Of a stretch of 31,565 bases of DNA, positions 1 through 8,882 are shown in pieces. The translations under genes and the position numbers were made by a program. Below the pieces are notes generated by a model. The model did no database searches, was not told the DNA's origin, and saw only the letters and a list, made by a program, of their open reading frames with translations. Numbering within the stretch: the first letter of the stretch is position 1; each line of letters starts with the position of its first letter. This DNA is from Prevotella sp. UBA2746 (GTDB taxonomy: Bacteria; Bacteroidota; Bacteroidia; Bacteroidales; Bacteroidaceae): positions 27,615-59,179 of the forward strand of contig DEJO01000037.1 of the NCBI GenBank assembly GCA_002353555.1, written 5' to 3'.

Positions 1-3000
1 TCGAAGTTGTATTCTTCAATCATGACATCCGTGTCGGTGAGCTTCACCAGGTAGTTGTAGAACTCCTGCTGCCACTCTAACGGCTGCTGCCATGCTATCA
101 TATAATATAGGTAGAAGTCACCAGAGGTGCCGTCGAACTTGATATTGGAAGGCTGCAGCAGGCTGGAACCGCCGGGGACATAGCCGAGACATCCGGCTTC
201 GTCACCGTTGAGGAACAATTTGACAAGAGAGTATCGTACGCCATCTCGCTCTACATAGGTTGCGCCAGGTTCTACTACGATACCTACCGTGACCTTTGTC
301 GCAGTAGGATAGTTGCGGACCACCTGCGGCCGGTTGCCTCCAACACAGCTTATCACTATCTTCTCACCTGTGATATAGAATCCGGCTCCGGAGTTTGCAT
401 CATAGCACTCCATCAGGTGTGCCTCTTTGTCGATGACGTTGTTTGTAGCAAACTGGAATAGCAGGGCTAAGCCGTTGGTCTCAACGGAAGAGTCCGCAAA
501 AGGCGTATGGTTGAGTCCGCCTTTGACGTTCTCCTTCACAGCCATGGCGTTAGCGCCGAGGAACTTCTGAAAACCGTTACTTGAATAGTTGGCTCCCTTC
601 AGTGTGATCTGGTATTCGCCATTCAGACCGCTGATGATGGAATGGTCTCCGCTCTCGCTGTTGCTCCGGTTGGCAAAGTCAAAGTTGTAGATGGCACCTT
701 CTGTCAGTGCCGCATCGATGACGCTACCGCTGACAACCAGCTCAACGGTACCGCTCTCTGCGCTGCCGCTGACAGCCTGGTAGACAAGTGCCGTCCCTTC
801 AGTGACGCCTTTCACCTGCATGGTGACGACCTCTACCCTGTTGCGGTTGACGTTCATGGAGGTTACTGTCTCTCCGTTCTCTTTCAGTTGTACTGCCGTA
901 TCCGGATTGCCTGGCGAATAGGCTGCAACCTCTATCTGGACACTGTCGTACAGGCGTACAGTACCATTATTCTTGTCATTGTAGCGTATGGCAAGGACAG
1001 GAGCCGTACTCTCCGGGTCAATCACCATCAACGTAGAGTAGATGATGTTGCCTTTTACCCCGCTGGCGTTGTCCGTGCCCTGGATCCTGATTAAGTATGC
1101 TCCGTGTGTCAGCTGCACTCCGGCGACGTTGGATGGGTTCACTGAGATGTTATGCGAGTATGTATCGCGGATATCTGCGGTACCGAGTGTCAGCCATGTC
1201 CCGTCAACAAGTATCTCAATCTTGGCAGTGATGCCTGCAGAGCCTTGGTAGTTGGGGAACTTGTACATGGGTAGCGACTTCACGCTGTCATTCGTGAAGA
1301 CGACGCTGGAAGAGGTGTAGTTGAGTGTCTGGGTGCTCTCTACCGTCACGTCCACGGCTACGACGGTGATGGTACGAGTTGCACGGTCTCCTGCTGAGTC
1401 GTAGGCAATCAGCTGCAGTCTCCTGTTGCTTGGTGCCGTAAAGAATGATGACAGGTCAAAGGAGAAGGAGTAGTCTGCCGGGTTGACAGATGAAGCCTTA
1501 TTGAGATTGGGGTTGGTATAGAGCACCTGTGAGGTGTCACGGTCGACGATGTCAACCCTTTCTATCGTCTCCGACGTCTGACTGCTGCCCTCCGTCATCA
1601 CACTGCGGATAGAGGCACGCAACACGAACTGACTTCCTGCTGCAGCATAGAAAGGTGAGTCCTGGAAGTTGATGGAGAACACTTTGCTTGTCGAGGAGCC
1701 GCTGCCGCCTTTCGGTACCAGGAAGGCATCTCCCAGCGGGTCTCCGTCGGCATTGACGAGCGCATAGGCAAGATAGTCTTCGTCAGAGCTCTCCACCTGC
1801 TGAGCCGTCACGGGCAGGTGCCTGTGGGCTCCACCGGTAGAGAAGGCGTCCTTGCCTCCATCTTCCGGCTCGTCGGAAGTCTCTACGGTACTGCCGCCAC
1901 CGCCAAAGTCTTTCCAAAGATCCGTCGCGCCGAAATCAGCGATGTTGCCCTGGAACTGCTTCGTCTCCATGATATTCTCTCCTGTGATATAGGAGATAAT
2001 CAGACCGGTCTTGCGGTATGTCACGCCTGAAGACTCCTCGTAGGCTATCAGCCGGGCAACAGCTGTCTCCAGCGTATAGTAGCTGCCTGCTGTCGGAGCG
2101 CCTATCAGTCCGTTGATGATGATGTAGGTCTCGCTGCCGGCGGCAAGGGAGCCAAAGTCTTTCCAGTTCTCGGTGTTGAGCCAGTTCTGCTCAGTCACTG
2201 TCTTGCCGACGTACTGATAGGTCTTCCAGATTCCCGCTGAAAGTTCGAAGGAGAGGATAAGACCGCTGACAGCCTTCTCTGCACTCCATGCCGCATGGAC
2301 GGCACTCATATCTGTATTTTGGGGATCGAATAAGACGTAATAGCCTTGAATAGGCTTTTCTATCGTCGCGTTGAAGATACTTGCCGGAACATTTTTCGGT
2401 GCTATCGCCACCATGTTGCCCTCTTTCCAAACGTAAGGGATGTTATTCTGGCGATCGATGTAGACATACTCTTCAGACGGAGTCTCCTCCACCAGGAGGA
2501 TGTCATCTAGAAGGACGGAGACGTACAGCTTCTTCTGCGCGTAGTTCCAGACATGGACACCGGGCTTGCTGATGGAGTCCTTGACGATACCTGGCTGCTC
2601 ATTGGTCCAGATGCTGATCATGATGACGTTGTCAGCATCCTCTATCATTTTCTTGACTTGTGGAGTCAGATGCCCTGCGCCTACGGCTTCAGCTGCTATC
2701 TTACTGCTGGTCACGGCATCGTCTTCAATGTGGTTGGTACCGACAGCCTCATTGGCAATCTTTTCGCCGGTCACTGCTCCGGCAGCTATTTTCTGATTTG
2801 TCACGGAGCCATCGCCTTCCAAGGCAGATAGCCTGCTGTTGATGGTCGTCAGCAGCCCTGTCAGCGTCTCGTCGTCTGTGACGCCCTTCAGGAAGTCTAT
2901 GACTTCGTTGAAATTTTCTATAGCTGACGTGACATCACCTTCCATCAACGTTGACAAGGCGTTTTCGAGTGCCTGCAGACGAGTGATGATGGCTGCATCT

Positions 3001-3275
3001 GCATCACCCCTCGATGTGGATTCATTTTGGAGCTGTGTCCGCAGATTCGATATCGCCGTATTGATTTCCGCGATGCCCAACTCGTCGACGCGAGTCTCCA
3101 AGGTTCCCACGCGCCTTTCAAGGGCTTCGATGTCCTCCATCGTCTCGCTAGTGATAAGGTTCTCAGCCAAATAGTTCAACACTGCCGCGACCATCCTATT
3201 GGTCACGCTGCCTGGTTCCGTTGCATCATTGATCTGCTCGATGATGCCAATGATGGTTTCTTTAGACTCTGCCAT
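1..3275 (-). CDS. Phage tail fibre / appendage protein (partial, C-terminus beyond window)
   Basis: This is one open frame from the ATG at 3275 to the left edge with no stop, at least 1091 residues. The N-terminus (about residues 30-110) is predicted coiled coil. It is followed by degenerate repeats of the form AVTxxKIAxEAVGxxH (about 165-210), a pattern common in Bacteroidales phage tail proteins. The middle is rich in beta strand and Ser/Thr, with Gly-Gly linkers. The visible C-terminal 200 residues read like a LamG/concanavalin-type lectin fold (NGLALLFQFATNN, later VKLFLNGDEAGCLGYVP). Such a fold would suit binding of surface glycans. A TAAATTTG promoter element lies just upstream at 3298-3305, so it can be transcribed apart from the connector genes. 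The assignment as receptor-binding or tail appendage is inference from architecture and position; the exact role is unknown. Confidence 0.75.
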   Translation of the reverse strand, partial: MAESKETIIGIIEQINDATEPGSVTNRMVAAVLNYLAENLITSETMEDIEALERRVGTLETRVDELGIAEINTAISNLRTQLQNESTSRGDADAAIITRLQALENALSTLMEGDVTSAIENFNEVIDFLKGVTDDETLTGLLTTINSRLSALEGDGSVTNQKIAAGAVTGEKIANEAVGTNHIEDDAVTSSKIAAEAVGAGHLTPQVKKMIEDADNVIMISIWTNEQPGIVKDSISKPGVHVWNYAQKKLYVSVLLDDILLVEETPSEEYVYIDRQNNIPYVWKEGNMVAIAPKNVPASIFNATIEKPIQGYYVLFDPQNTDMSAVHAAWSAEKAVSGLILSFELSAGIWKTYQYVGKTVTEQNWLNTENWKDFGSLAAGSETYIIINGLIGAPTAGSYYTLETAVARLIAYEESSGVTYRKTGLIISYITGENIMETKQFQGNIADFGATDLWKDFGGGGSTVETSDEPEDGGKDAFSTGGAHRHLPVTAQQVESSDEDYLAYALVNADGDPLGDAFLVPKGGSGSSTSKVFSINFQDSPFYAAAGSQFVLRASIRSVMTEGSSQTSETIERVDIVDRDTSQVLYTNPNLNKASSVNPADYSFSFDLSSFFTAPSNRRLQLIAYDSAGDRATRTITVVAVDVTVESTQTLNYTSSSVVFTNDSVKSLPMYKFPNYQGSAGITAKIEILVDGTWLTLGTADIRDTYSHNISVNPSNVAGVQLTHGAYLIRIQGTDNASGVKGNIIYSTLMVIDPESTAPVLAIRYNDKNNGTVRLYDSVQIEVAAYSPGNPDTAVQLKENGETVTSMNVNRNRVEVVTMQVKGVTEGTALVYQAVSGSAESGTVELVVSGSVIDAALTEGAIYNFDFANRSNSESGDHSIISGLNGEYQITLKGANYSSNGFQKFLGANAMAVKENVKGGLNHTPFADSSVETNGLALLFQFATNNVIDKEAHLMECYDANSGAGFYITGEKIVISCVGGNRPQVVRNYPTATKVTVGIVVEPGATYVERDGVRYSLVKLFLNGDEAGCLGYVPGGSSLLQPSNIKFDGTSGDFYLYYMIAWQQPLEWQQEFYNYLVKLTDTDVMIEEYNF

Positions 3276-3297
3276 ATATATATGTATTAATGTTCGA

Positions 3298-3305
3298 CAA
3301 ATTTA
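3298..3305 (-). promoter_or_regulatory. Bacteroidetes-type -7 promoter element for the tail fibre gene
   Basis: On the minus strand this reads TAAATTTG, matching TAnnTTTG, about 22 bases before the ATG at 3275. No clear -33 element was seen. Confidence 0.5.
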
Positions 3306-3335
3306 GCACCGAGATGGGGCGATTGAAAATACAGC

Positions 3336-3854
3336 CTAGAATGTCAAGGCGTGCGTTATGTCGGTGCCGTCCTCGCCCTGCAGACGGAAATTCCCGAACA
3401 TTGCTTGCACGACATTGGAAAGTGTCCCCATGTAAGCCTCTCCATAGAGGTTACGCTCCACCTCAGACAAGACCTCGATACTGCTCAGGTATCGCGGAAG
3501 CCACCACTCCCTTTTCTTGCGGGGCTTGCCAAGCTTGTGTGCCTTACGGTACTTCTTATCGAGAAAATGCAGTCCGTTTTCGTCGTCCTTGCCGCTGTTG
3601 CCCCGTCGATAGCCTTTGCCGGTACCGCGACCTACGAAGATGCCATACAGGAGAAACTGGTGGGCAATGGTAATTTGCCCGCTGAGATCGGTTTCTTGGT
3701 GTGACAGCGAACGAAGGAGGTTGCCTGTCCTGACGATTCCCAGGCGCAAGATATTCTCCGTCCATATCTTCACCATCATCTCCGACCAGCTTTTCTCCCA
3801 CTTCCGGATGTCTTCTTCCGTCACCGGTCTTACTATCTTACGTCCACTGCTCAT
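3336..3854 (-). CDS. HK97 gp10-like head-tail connector / neck protein
   Basis: A 172-aa basic protein. The central segment RTGNLLRSLSHQE followed by a small-residue and glycine-rich stretch (YGIFVGRGTGKGYRRGN) resembles phage gp10-type head-tail joining or virion morphogenesis proteins, in which an 'R-T-G-x-L-R-x-S' helix precedes a Gly-rich loop. Length fits that family. It overlaps the stop of the upstream 166-aa gene by 17 nt and sits between the connector cluster and the tail fibre, where a tail completion protein is expected. The family call rests on motif resemblance by eye; the structural-module placement is firmer. Confidence 0.55.
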   Translation of the reverse strand: MSSGRKIVRPVTEEDIRKWEKSWSEMMVKIWTENILRLGIVRTGNLLRSLSHQETDLSGQITIAHQFLLYGIFVGRGTGKGYRRGNSGKDDENGLHFLDKKYRKAHKLGKPRKKREWWLPRYLSSIEVLSEVERNLYGEAYMGTLSNVVQAMFGNFRLQGEDGTDITHALTF

Positions 3855-4338
3855 CGTCGTAGATTAAGTCAACTGGTTCCTGAACATAGAGGGTGAAGTG
3901 CAGCCCCGTCACTCCGGACAGGTAGTATCGCCCAATCTCCTGATTGGGTATGCTGTGCGTGTCAAAGTACATCTGCTTCTCGTCGTACAGATACTTGTCA
4001 CGGATGATCTTCGACACGAACTGGCGGAACAGTTCCCTGCATAGCTCTAATTCTTTCTGCCGGCTCTGCATGTCGCCGTACTCATACGCGGACAGGAGAA
4101 AAATCGTATAAGCCCTGTTTTTCTGAAACCCGTATGCCCCGTCGGGAGACGACAGGTTGCCGGTATTGGTGTCGCTGATCGCAACGAAGCGGTCAGCATC
4201 CCTGTATTCCTCGAATATCCCTTCAAGGTTGTCAGGACCCGATATCGTCACCGGCTTGAAGCCGTTGGCGACAGCCAGTTTGTTGTGCAGTGCCATCGAC
4301 CAGAAATAGGCAATGGCGTCAAAACTATTTTTTTCCAT
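3838..4338 (-). CDS. Phage tail-terminator / head-closure candidate (unknown family)
   Basis: A 166-aa protein that I do not recognise by sequence. It has mixed alpha/beta character: an N-terminal helix, a strand-turn region with 'KPVTISGPDNLEGIFEEY', then a hydrophobic strand 'RAYTIFLLSAYEYGD' and a long charged helix 'RQKELELCRELFRQFVSKI'. It ends with a strand region containing 'GRYYLSGVTGLHFTLYVQEP'. This alternation and its size, next to a gp10-like gene and in one overlapping operon with the portal, fit tail terminator or head-closure proteins, but that is inference from synteny. The start at 4338 overlaps the upstream gene by 14 nt, a typical translational coupling arrangement. Confidence 0.45.
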   Translation of the reverse strand: MEKNSFDAIAYFWSMALHNKLAVANGFKPVTISGPDNLEGIFEEYRDADRFVAISDTNTGNLSSPDGAYGFQKNRAYTIFLLSAYEYGDMQSRQKELELCRELFRQFVSKIIRDKYLYDEKQMYFDTHSIPNQEIGRYYLSGVTGLHFTLYVQEPVDLIYDDEQWT

Positions 4339-5140
4339 ATTTTCGATCTATCTCTTCAGCTTCCTTGGCAGACGCATCCAGCTCGGCAAGAGCCGTCCAG
4401 GTGTCCACCTCGTCTCGGATATATTGTTCCTTCGTCACGTCGCCTTTCGTCAGCAGGCGCATCTGTGCCCTCATACTGGCGATGAGCGATTTCCTTGACA
4501 CAGGTTCTGCTGCCGCACTTGCCGGCTTCAGGAAATTCGGAAACTCCCGGCTCAGCAGCTGTTTTGCCGCACCGAACCAGAGGAAGGCACCCATCAGCAC
4601 TTCTTCCTTCAGCTCTTCCCCTTCATCATCCTCCGGCACGCGATACAGCACCCGTGCCATCCCCTGCAGGCAGCTTTCATCCCTGCTGAGCAGGAAGGAC
4701 TGATAGTATCCTTCCAGTTCAAGGTAGTTCCCGAACGGCAGTTCCTGCAGCTCGAAGTCATAGGCATCGTACCCTTCTATCTCGATGCGGTCAGTCATCT
4801 CTTCCGGCTTGCACACGAAAGAGACAACCTGCATGCAGGACGGCAGTAGTTCCGGGGAGAGCAGGAACGTTTTTCCTGATGACCGCTCACGGCAGAGCCA
4901 TCCTTCCGGCAGGTGCCTTGCCACCTCGACATGGGCGAAGTAGAGGAAGGCAGCCGTTGCCACCCTGTCCTCCCAGTCAGGAGCCTCGCCGTACAGCCAC
5001 AGCAGCCTGATGACATGACGTAGCTGTTCCTGTGTAAGCTCCGACCAGGAAACCGGCACTGAGAATGCTATCTCCCTACATAAAGAAGAAGGTAGGGTCT
5101 TCTTTTCTGTTCTGGTATCTTTCCGCATGACGCTTTGCAT
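4325..5140 (-). CDS. Conserved-looking phage structural-module protein, unknown
   Basis: A 271-aa acidic, mostly helical protein with no recognised motif. It has an aromatic, Leu-rich first half (SWSELTQEQLRHVIRLLWLYGEAPDWEDRV as consecutive short helices) and a Lys/Glu-rich C-terminal helix. A 'W-x-E-L-T-x-E-Q' helix start is reminiscent of tail assembly chaperone or connector adaptor proteins, but the resemblance is too weak for a call. It overlaps its upstream neighbour by up to 65 nt (less if the start is the second Met at 5128) and its downstream neighbour by 14 nt. The gene is therefore embedded in a tightly coupled portal-to-tail operon, which is the best clue to its role. Confidence 0.5.
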   Translation of the reverse strand: MQSVMRKDTRTEKKTLPSSLCREIAFSVPVSWSELTQEQLRHVIRLLWLYGEAPDWEDRVATAAFLYFAHVEVARHLPEGWLCRERSSGKTFLLSPELLPSCMQVVSFVCKPEEMTDRIEIEGYDAYDFELQELPFGNYLELEGYYQSFLLSRDESCLQGMARVLYRVPEDDEGEELKEEVLMGAFLWFGAAKQLLSREFPNFLKPASAAAEPVSRKSLIASMRAQMRLLTKGDVTKEQYIRDEVDTWTALAELDASAKEAEEIDRKYGKK

Positions 5141-5915
5141 ATAGTCGTGATGATTTGTAGGTAGGATATGAGTCCGGGTAGGATTCTAGCTGCTCGACGA
5201 TTACAGATACCATCAAGGCGTTTGGCTTCTGCCCTTCCTGCAGCGACACGAAGTGTCCGAAATAGTGAAGGCATTTCTCTACGACGATGATATCTGCGTT
5301 ATCCAGGTTGCCAGACCTTGTCTTTTGCAGCAGCTCTTCCATATACTCCTCGCTTATTTCCCTCCGGAGGTTGGCATCAGCCACTATCGCCCTTGACCGT
5401 GCATTGATGAAGTTGGAGTAGGTATGCTGCATGGCGGCAAGGCTGTCGAAGTGTGAGTATCGCCACCACAGGGTAGGTATCTGCCTCTTGGCAGCCATAC
5501 TGCTTCCCCATCCCTCGACAGTTATCATCTTGTCGATGATCTTCTCGGAGGTCTTTGCGAGTTCAAGGCTCAGTTCCTCTATGAGAGCATCGACACGAGC
5601 CTTGCTTGCCGGTGCCGTGCTCTCCGTGCTGACGATTCCGAACCCCGTCGCCGTCAGCACGACGTCCAGAGAGCGGCAGGTATGGATGAACGCGTCCAGG
5701 CATACGAAGCGGATGCACGCCTCTTTGAGGGCGTCATCTGCGACTATCCTGTCTTCATACGATTCCACTATATCTAAGATCAAGGCGTCGTAAGCCAGCG
5801 AGAACATTTCCGTCAGCCTGCCGTAGACGCTGGTGTTCCTTTCAGGCATCCGTGCAGCCGGCACATGGGTCTCGAATGTCGCCTTGTCTATCAGGGCAAG
5901 AAAATCAGTTTTCAT
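5076..5915 (-). CDS. Portal-adjacent phage protein, helical, unknown family
   Basis: About 279 aa if it starts at the Met beginning MKTDFLALIDKATFETH (ATG at 5915). A longer reading to 5954 would lie inside the portal gene, so the internal start is preferred. The protein is almost entirely helical, with 'LTEMFSLAYDALILDIVESYEDRI' and 'CIRFVCLDAFIHTCRSLDVV' in the first half. A tryptophan-rich turn (TLWWRYSHFD) follows, then charged helices. Proteins of this size directly after the portal are common in Bacteroidales prophages and probably act at the head-tail interface. That role is inferred from order only. It overlaps the portal stop by 11 nt. Confidence 0.55.
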   Translation of the reverse strand: MKTDFLALIDKATFETHVPAARMPERNTSVYGRLTEMFSLAYDALILDIVESYEDRIVADDALKEACIRFVCLDAFIHTCRSLDVVLTATGFGIVSTESTAPASKARVDALIEELSLELAKTSEKIIDKMITVEGWGSSMAAKRQIPTLWWRYSHFDSLAAMQHTYSNFINARSRAIVADANLRREISEEYMEELLQKTRSGNLDNADIIVVEKCLHYFGHFVSLQEGQKPNALMVSVIVEQLESYPDSYPTYKSSRLYAKRHAERYQNRKEDPTFFFM

Positions 5916-7266
5916 CTTGTTGCTTGCTATTGTTGGTTGATACTTCTTTCGCATCCGTATTCTTGTCGAGGGTAGTCAGGAGAATGATGGGCACATCCGG
6001 ATAGACCTTGTCCTCCCAGCTGTTGTAGTAGATGATCGTATTGTGCACAGTCATCATCATATCGTGTGGCAACGTCTCGAGCGCCTGCTTCATGGTGAAG
6101 AGCTCGCGCTTGTCAGAACCGGAGTTGTTCATCTGCGACTTGCCTGGTGTTGCTCCGGCAAGATTAGGATGGACATTGTCGGAGTAGGCGAGGACGTTGC
6201 TGGCTTCTGCCACGTCGTCGTTGTATTCGTTGCCGGCTTTCGACGTGTCCACCACGTTGATCTTTACGTAATGTTGTTCATCGCCGGTGGGCAGCAGCGT
6301 CTCGAATTCACTCCAGAACATCTTGTCGGAATTCTCTGAACCGCCGAGATATTTTTTCAGCTCCTCGATATACTCTGTCTTCAATTTATCAAAATCAGGC
6401 GTGGCGGGTGAAATTCCCTTCTGCCGTGCCCGGTCTTCCCAGAACTTTGTGTTGATCTCTACATGATAGCGTATGTTGTTGCCATTCTTCAGCTTTGCCT
6501 TCTTTGCCTTCGTCAGCAGGCTGTAGATATCGTACCATCCGTCACGGAGCGTTGCGCTCCAGTAGGGTATCGGATAATACTGACATCCCACCGTCGGTAT
6601 TCGGCAGACGATGGCGAACTTGGTATATCGCAGGGGAGTCTTTTTGAAGATGCCAAGCACATCTTTCTCTTTCCCTGTACGTGCCAGCAGGTCACCCAGA
6701 GGGTCGTACTCGTCGAGCAAGGGGATGACTTCCACGTCTTCCGGATGGTCGTTGTGGTCCCAGTCGGCAAAGAAGACGTGTTGGATGCGTCCATTTTTAT
6801 CTGCTTTCCCGAAGCGGATGTTGCAGGCATCCTTGTGCACCAGGCGCACAATCTTAGAGCGGTCACGTGACAGGATGACCACACAGACGCAGAAGAAGTA
6901 ATACTTCAGGTCGGTGATCTGCTCTGCGAAGAAGCGCTTCAGGTTGTTGCGCATGAAGAACGTGCGTATGTCCTTGTCTGCTGTAGGCAGGGGCTTTTTC
7001 TCATTCCTCGTGGCGATGTCTATATACTCCAGTCCTCTGCCGTAGCAGGTCAGCATGTTAAAGAACTTATCCTGACTCAGGACGGAGTTTTTCTCTACCA
7101 TCTCTCGCAGCTCATAGGGCAGTTGGTTGTTGGCTCCCCATGGGATGACGTCATAGTTGTTGCCGTCATCAGCCTTCACCGGAATAGGCTCATTGTTGAG
7201 CGACGAGTAGATACTCGTGACGGTAGAGTCACTTTTACCGAGATCAAAATAAAACGATTCATTCAT
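5905..7266 (-). CDS. Phage portal protein
   Basis: A 453-aa protein from the ATG at 7266, which overlaps the preceding stop as ATGA, so the start is well supported. The portal would form the ring through which DNA enters and leaves the capsid. Portal-like features are an N-terminal 'YDVIPWGANNQLPYELREMV' region and a helix with 'NSVLSQDKFFNMLTCYGRG'. A clip/wing-like beta region follows ('IRFGKADKNGRIQHVFFADW'), then 'YYPIPYWSATLRDGWYDIY'. The C-terminal 'AGATPGKSQMNNSGSDKREL' resembles the stretch preceding the crown/stem helix of many Bacteroidetes phage portals. It sits in an operon with connector candidates but more than 7 kb from TerL, which is unusual. Confidence is good though no profile was run. 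Confidence 0.75.
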   Translation of the reverse strand: MNESFYFDLGKSDSTVTSIYSSLNNEPIPVKADDGNNYDVIPWGANNQLPYELREMVEKNSVLSQDKFFNMLTCYGRGLEYIDIATRNEKKPLPTADKDIRTFFMRNNLKRFFAEQITDLKYYFFCVCVVILSRDRSKIVRLVHKDACNIRFGKADKNGRIQHVFFADWDHNDHPEDVEVIPLLDEYDPLGDLLARTGKEKDVLGIFKKTPLRYTKFAIVCRIPTVGCQYYPIPYWSATLRDGWYDIYSLLTKAKKAKLKNGNNIRYHVEINTKFWEDRARQKGISPATPDFDKLKTEYIEELKKYLGGSENSDKMFWSEFETLLPTGDEQHYVKINVVDTSKAGNEYNDDVAEASNVLAYSDNVHPNLAGATPGKSQMNNSGSDKRELFTMKQALETLPHDMMMTVHNTIIYYNSWEDKVYPDVPIILLTTLDKNTDAKEVSTNNSKQQDEN

Positions 7267-7514
7267 AGATATACTGGGTGTCCGTTGATTTCGAATATTA
7301 ACACGTCCCTCACCTTGCGCTTCTCCCCGTTCTTGGGGTTGAGCAGGTCGTGGGTACCACGCCGCCACCAGGACGAGATCACCTGCCAGCCATCATAGCG
7401 GCAGATGTCTCCGGTCTGCTTCAGCGTAACAAGCCATACCAGCTCGTGTGTACGTTTGCATTCGTCGAGGAACAGCTGTGCCTCCTTCAGGTGTATGGCG
7501 CTCTTTACTTTCAT
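7263..7514 (-). CDS. Small phage protein upstream of portal, unknown
   Basis: An 83-aa protein starting at the Met of MKVKSAIHLKEAQLF. A longer frame to 7754 lies inside the neighbour and is rejected. It has an N-terminal helix, then strands with a conspicuous 'ICRYDGWQVISSWWRRGTHDLLNP' segment with three Trp, and a basic turn. No family is recognised. It lies between a 351-aa structural gene (one base between its start and that gene's stop) and the portal (ATGA overlap), so it is co-translated with them and is probably a small virion or assembly factor. Confidence 0.6.
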   Translation of the reverse strand: MKVKSAIHLKEAQLFLDECKRTHELVWLVTLKQTGDICRYDGWQVISSWWRRGTHDLLNPKNGEKRKVRDVLIFEINGHPVYL

Positions 7515-7515
7515 T

Positions 7516-8571
7516 TTAGTTATAGATATCTTCAAATTGGTCACTGAAGAGCCTTGCCGCCTTGCGCTTGTGCATGATGTTATGGGTGCGCTGCGCATAG
7601 GTATATGTGATTTCATACGCCGGCATATAGTCATCATCATTCTCCAGCTCGTTCTTCGAGTCGGTGATGACAATGTCGCGGCCGCGGCCCTCCCTACTCC
7701 ACAGGCACACCTCCATGGAGCGCAGCAGGTCGGTTGCCCATTCCGCCATGGCATCGTTGAGCCATCCGGTGTTAGCCGTGAACTGCCGTTCTTCCGTGAC
7801 TTGATATGCTCGAAGTCTGCCGCGGATGCGGGCTGACTGCCGGTCGAACTTCGACGACTGCTTCAGCGTACCTGTGCAATGGACGAGTTCCTCACAGCCG
7901 AAGCTGTTGACGAAGAGGAAGGAAGGCTCCGGCGGCACCTGCTCCACGATGCAGTGGAATAGCTGCTTGCGCTGTCCTGAAGTGATGGTGTAGTAAAGGA
8001 GCTTAGCGCCCGTAGTATCAAGGAGTTGGAGGATTGTCCGCGGTGAGACGTCAAATTGTGAGATGCCGTCCTCCGTTGCCACTGCCTGCAGCTCAGCTGT
8101 CAGTGTAGCAAAACTCCCATCAGGCAGCCTCACGTCTGCAGACACCGTCGATTCGTCCTCTCCATAGGCATACAGGCGCTCATCCCGTGACAGCGAGGTG
8201 ATCTTCTCACCGTCGAGGACCGTCAGGAAGTGGCTGTCCACGAATGCTTGCGCCGTGGTACCCACATCGACGGCACCGAAGAGTATTGTCACCGGCGTCA
8301 ACGATACAGAGCCGTCGCCATCGGTGAAGGTGCCCTCCAGTGTCGTCCTGCCATAAGCCCTGACGTAGGCATCGACGAGCCCCGGCAGGTCTGTGATGGT
8401 GATGGTACCATCGTCGTCGGCAGTCAGCTTCTCCTCCATCAGGCTTATCCTGTCAGTACCATGTACAAGCTCCAGCGTAAGCGTGCCGCTCCCTGCTTCC
8501 GTGCTGATGACGATATCCGTCAGCATGGCAGAGAAGCTTAGAGCGGTGGGTTGTGCGACTATCTGTGGCAT
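7516..8571 (-). CDS. Phage structural protein, probably tail/baseplate, unknown family
   Basis: A 351-aa protein. The N-terminal half is beta-rich and acidic (LTDIVISTEAGSGTLTLELV, TITITDLPGLVDAYVRAYGR), resembling stacked beta-sandwich domains. The second half has a Cys pair in 'FGCEELVHCTGTLKQSSKF' and a mixed domain with 'TANTGWLNDAMAEWATDLLRS'. Such a layout fits distal tail, hub or head-decoration proteins, but no signature residue settles it. It has its own TATCTTTG promoter 20 bases upstream of the start at 8571 and opens the portal operon. The start Met is followed by PQIVAQPTALSFSAML, consistent with a cytoplasmic protein. Confidence 0.55.
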   Translation of the reverse strand: MPQIVAQPTALSFSAMLTDIVISTEAGSGTLTLELVHGTDRISLMEEKLTADDDGTITITDLPGLVDAYVRAYGRTTLEGTFTDGDGSVSLTPVTILFGAVDVGTTAQAFVDSHFLTVLDGEKITSLSRDERLYAYGEDESTVSADVRLPDGSFATLTAELQAVATEDGISQFDVSPRTILQLLDTTGAKLLYYTITSGQRKQLFHCIVEQVPPEPSFLFVNSFGCEELVHCTGTLKQSSKFDRQSARIRGRLRAYQVTEERQFTANTGWLNDAMAEWATDLLRSMEVCLWSREGRGRDIVITDSKNELENDDDYMPAYEITYTYAQRTHNIMHKRKAARLFSDQFEDIYN

Positions 8572-8590
8572 GTGCTATTTTTTTGTACGG

Positions 8591-8598
8591 CAAAGATA
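8591..8598 (-). promoter_or_regulatory. -7 promoter element for the portal operon
   Basis: The minus strand reads TATCTTTG followed by CC, a consensus Bacteroidetes -7 element, with the ATG of the 351-aa gene about 20 bases downstream. It lies directly after the hairpin/pseudoknot at 8607-8661. Confidence 0.65.
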
Positions 8599-8606
8599 AA
8601 AAAGAA

Positions 8607-8661
8607 CATGCCGGTATGAAAATACAGGGGCGACACCGGCATGAAAGCACGGCATCGCCCC
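8607..8661 (-). terminator. Terminator with pseudoknot or switch topology
   Basis: Two perfect inverted repeats interleave: CATGCCGGT (8607-8615) with ACCGGCATG (8635-8643), and GGGGCGA (8627-8633) with TCGCCCC (8655-8661). Read on the minus strand the second hairpin to form is the 9-bp stem followed by TTCTTTTTT, a rho-independent terminator for the small-gene cassette ending at 8685. The other stem crosses it, so the two either form an H-type pseudoknot or compete. Confidence 0.65.
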
Positions 8662-8684
8662 TCTCGGACAATATTCAATAAGTT

Positions 8685-8882
8685 TTAAAGCTGCGTCCAG
8701 ACGAGCCGGTCGTCCTGCCTTTGCAGGACATAGCCACGCTGCATCAGGTATTCCGTCACCTCGTCAGGTGTCAGCGACACCATGTCGCGCACGTTGTCGC
8801 AGATGTCCTGTGAGGTGAAGCGTCCCATGTCCTTTCTGTCCTTGAAGAACACGTTAAGGACTGATTTCTTCCATTCATCCAT
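8685..8882 (-). CDS. Small winged-helix-like phage protein
   Basis: A 65-aa protein. Helices 'DEWKKSVLNVFF' and 'FTSQDICDNVRDMV' are followed by 'LTPDEVTEYLMQRGYVLQRQDDRLVWTQL'. A helix ending in 'M-x-x-R-G-Y' and then a strand-turn-strand is the pattern of a minimal winged helix. DNA binding is plausible but inferred from pattern only. The start at 8882 overlaps the upstream stop by 8 nt. It is the last gene of the five-gene cassette before the terminator at 8607-8661. Confidence 0.5.
   Translation of the reverse strand: MDEWKKSVLNVFFKDRKDMGRFTSQDICDNVRDMVSLTPDEVTEYLMQRGYVLQRQDDRLVWTQL

Noticed and set aside
642..1094. 150-aa plus-strand frame
   Set aside because: It is antisense to the tail fibre frame and has no motif or promoter.
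3351..3704. Plus-strand frames across the gp10-like gene
   Set aside because: They overlap a coupled minus-strand operon and have shadow-like composition.
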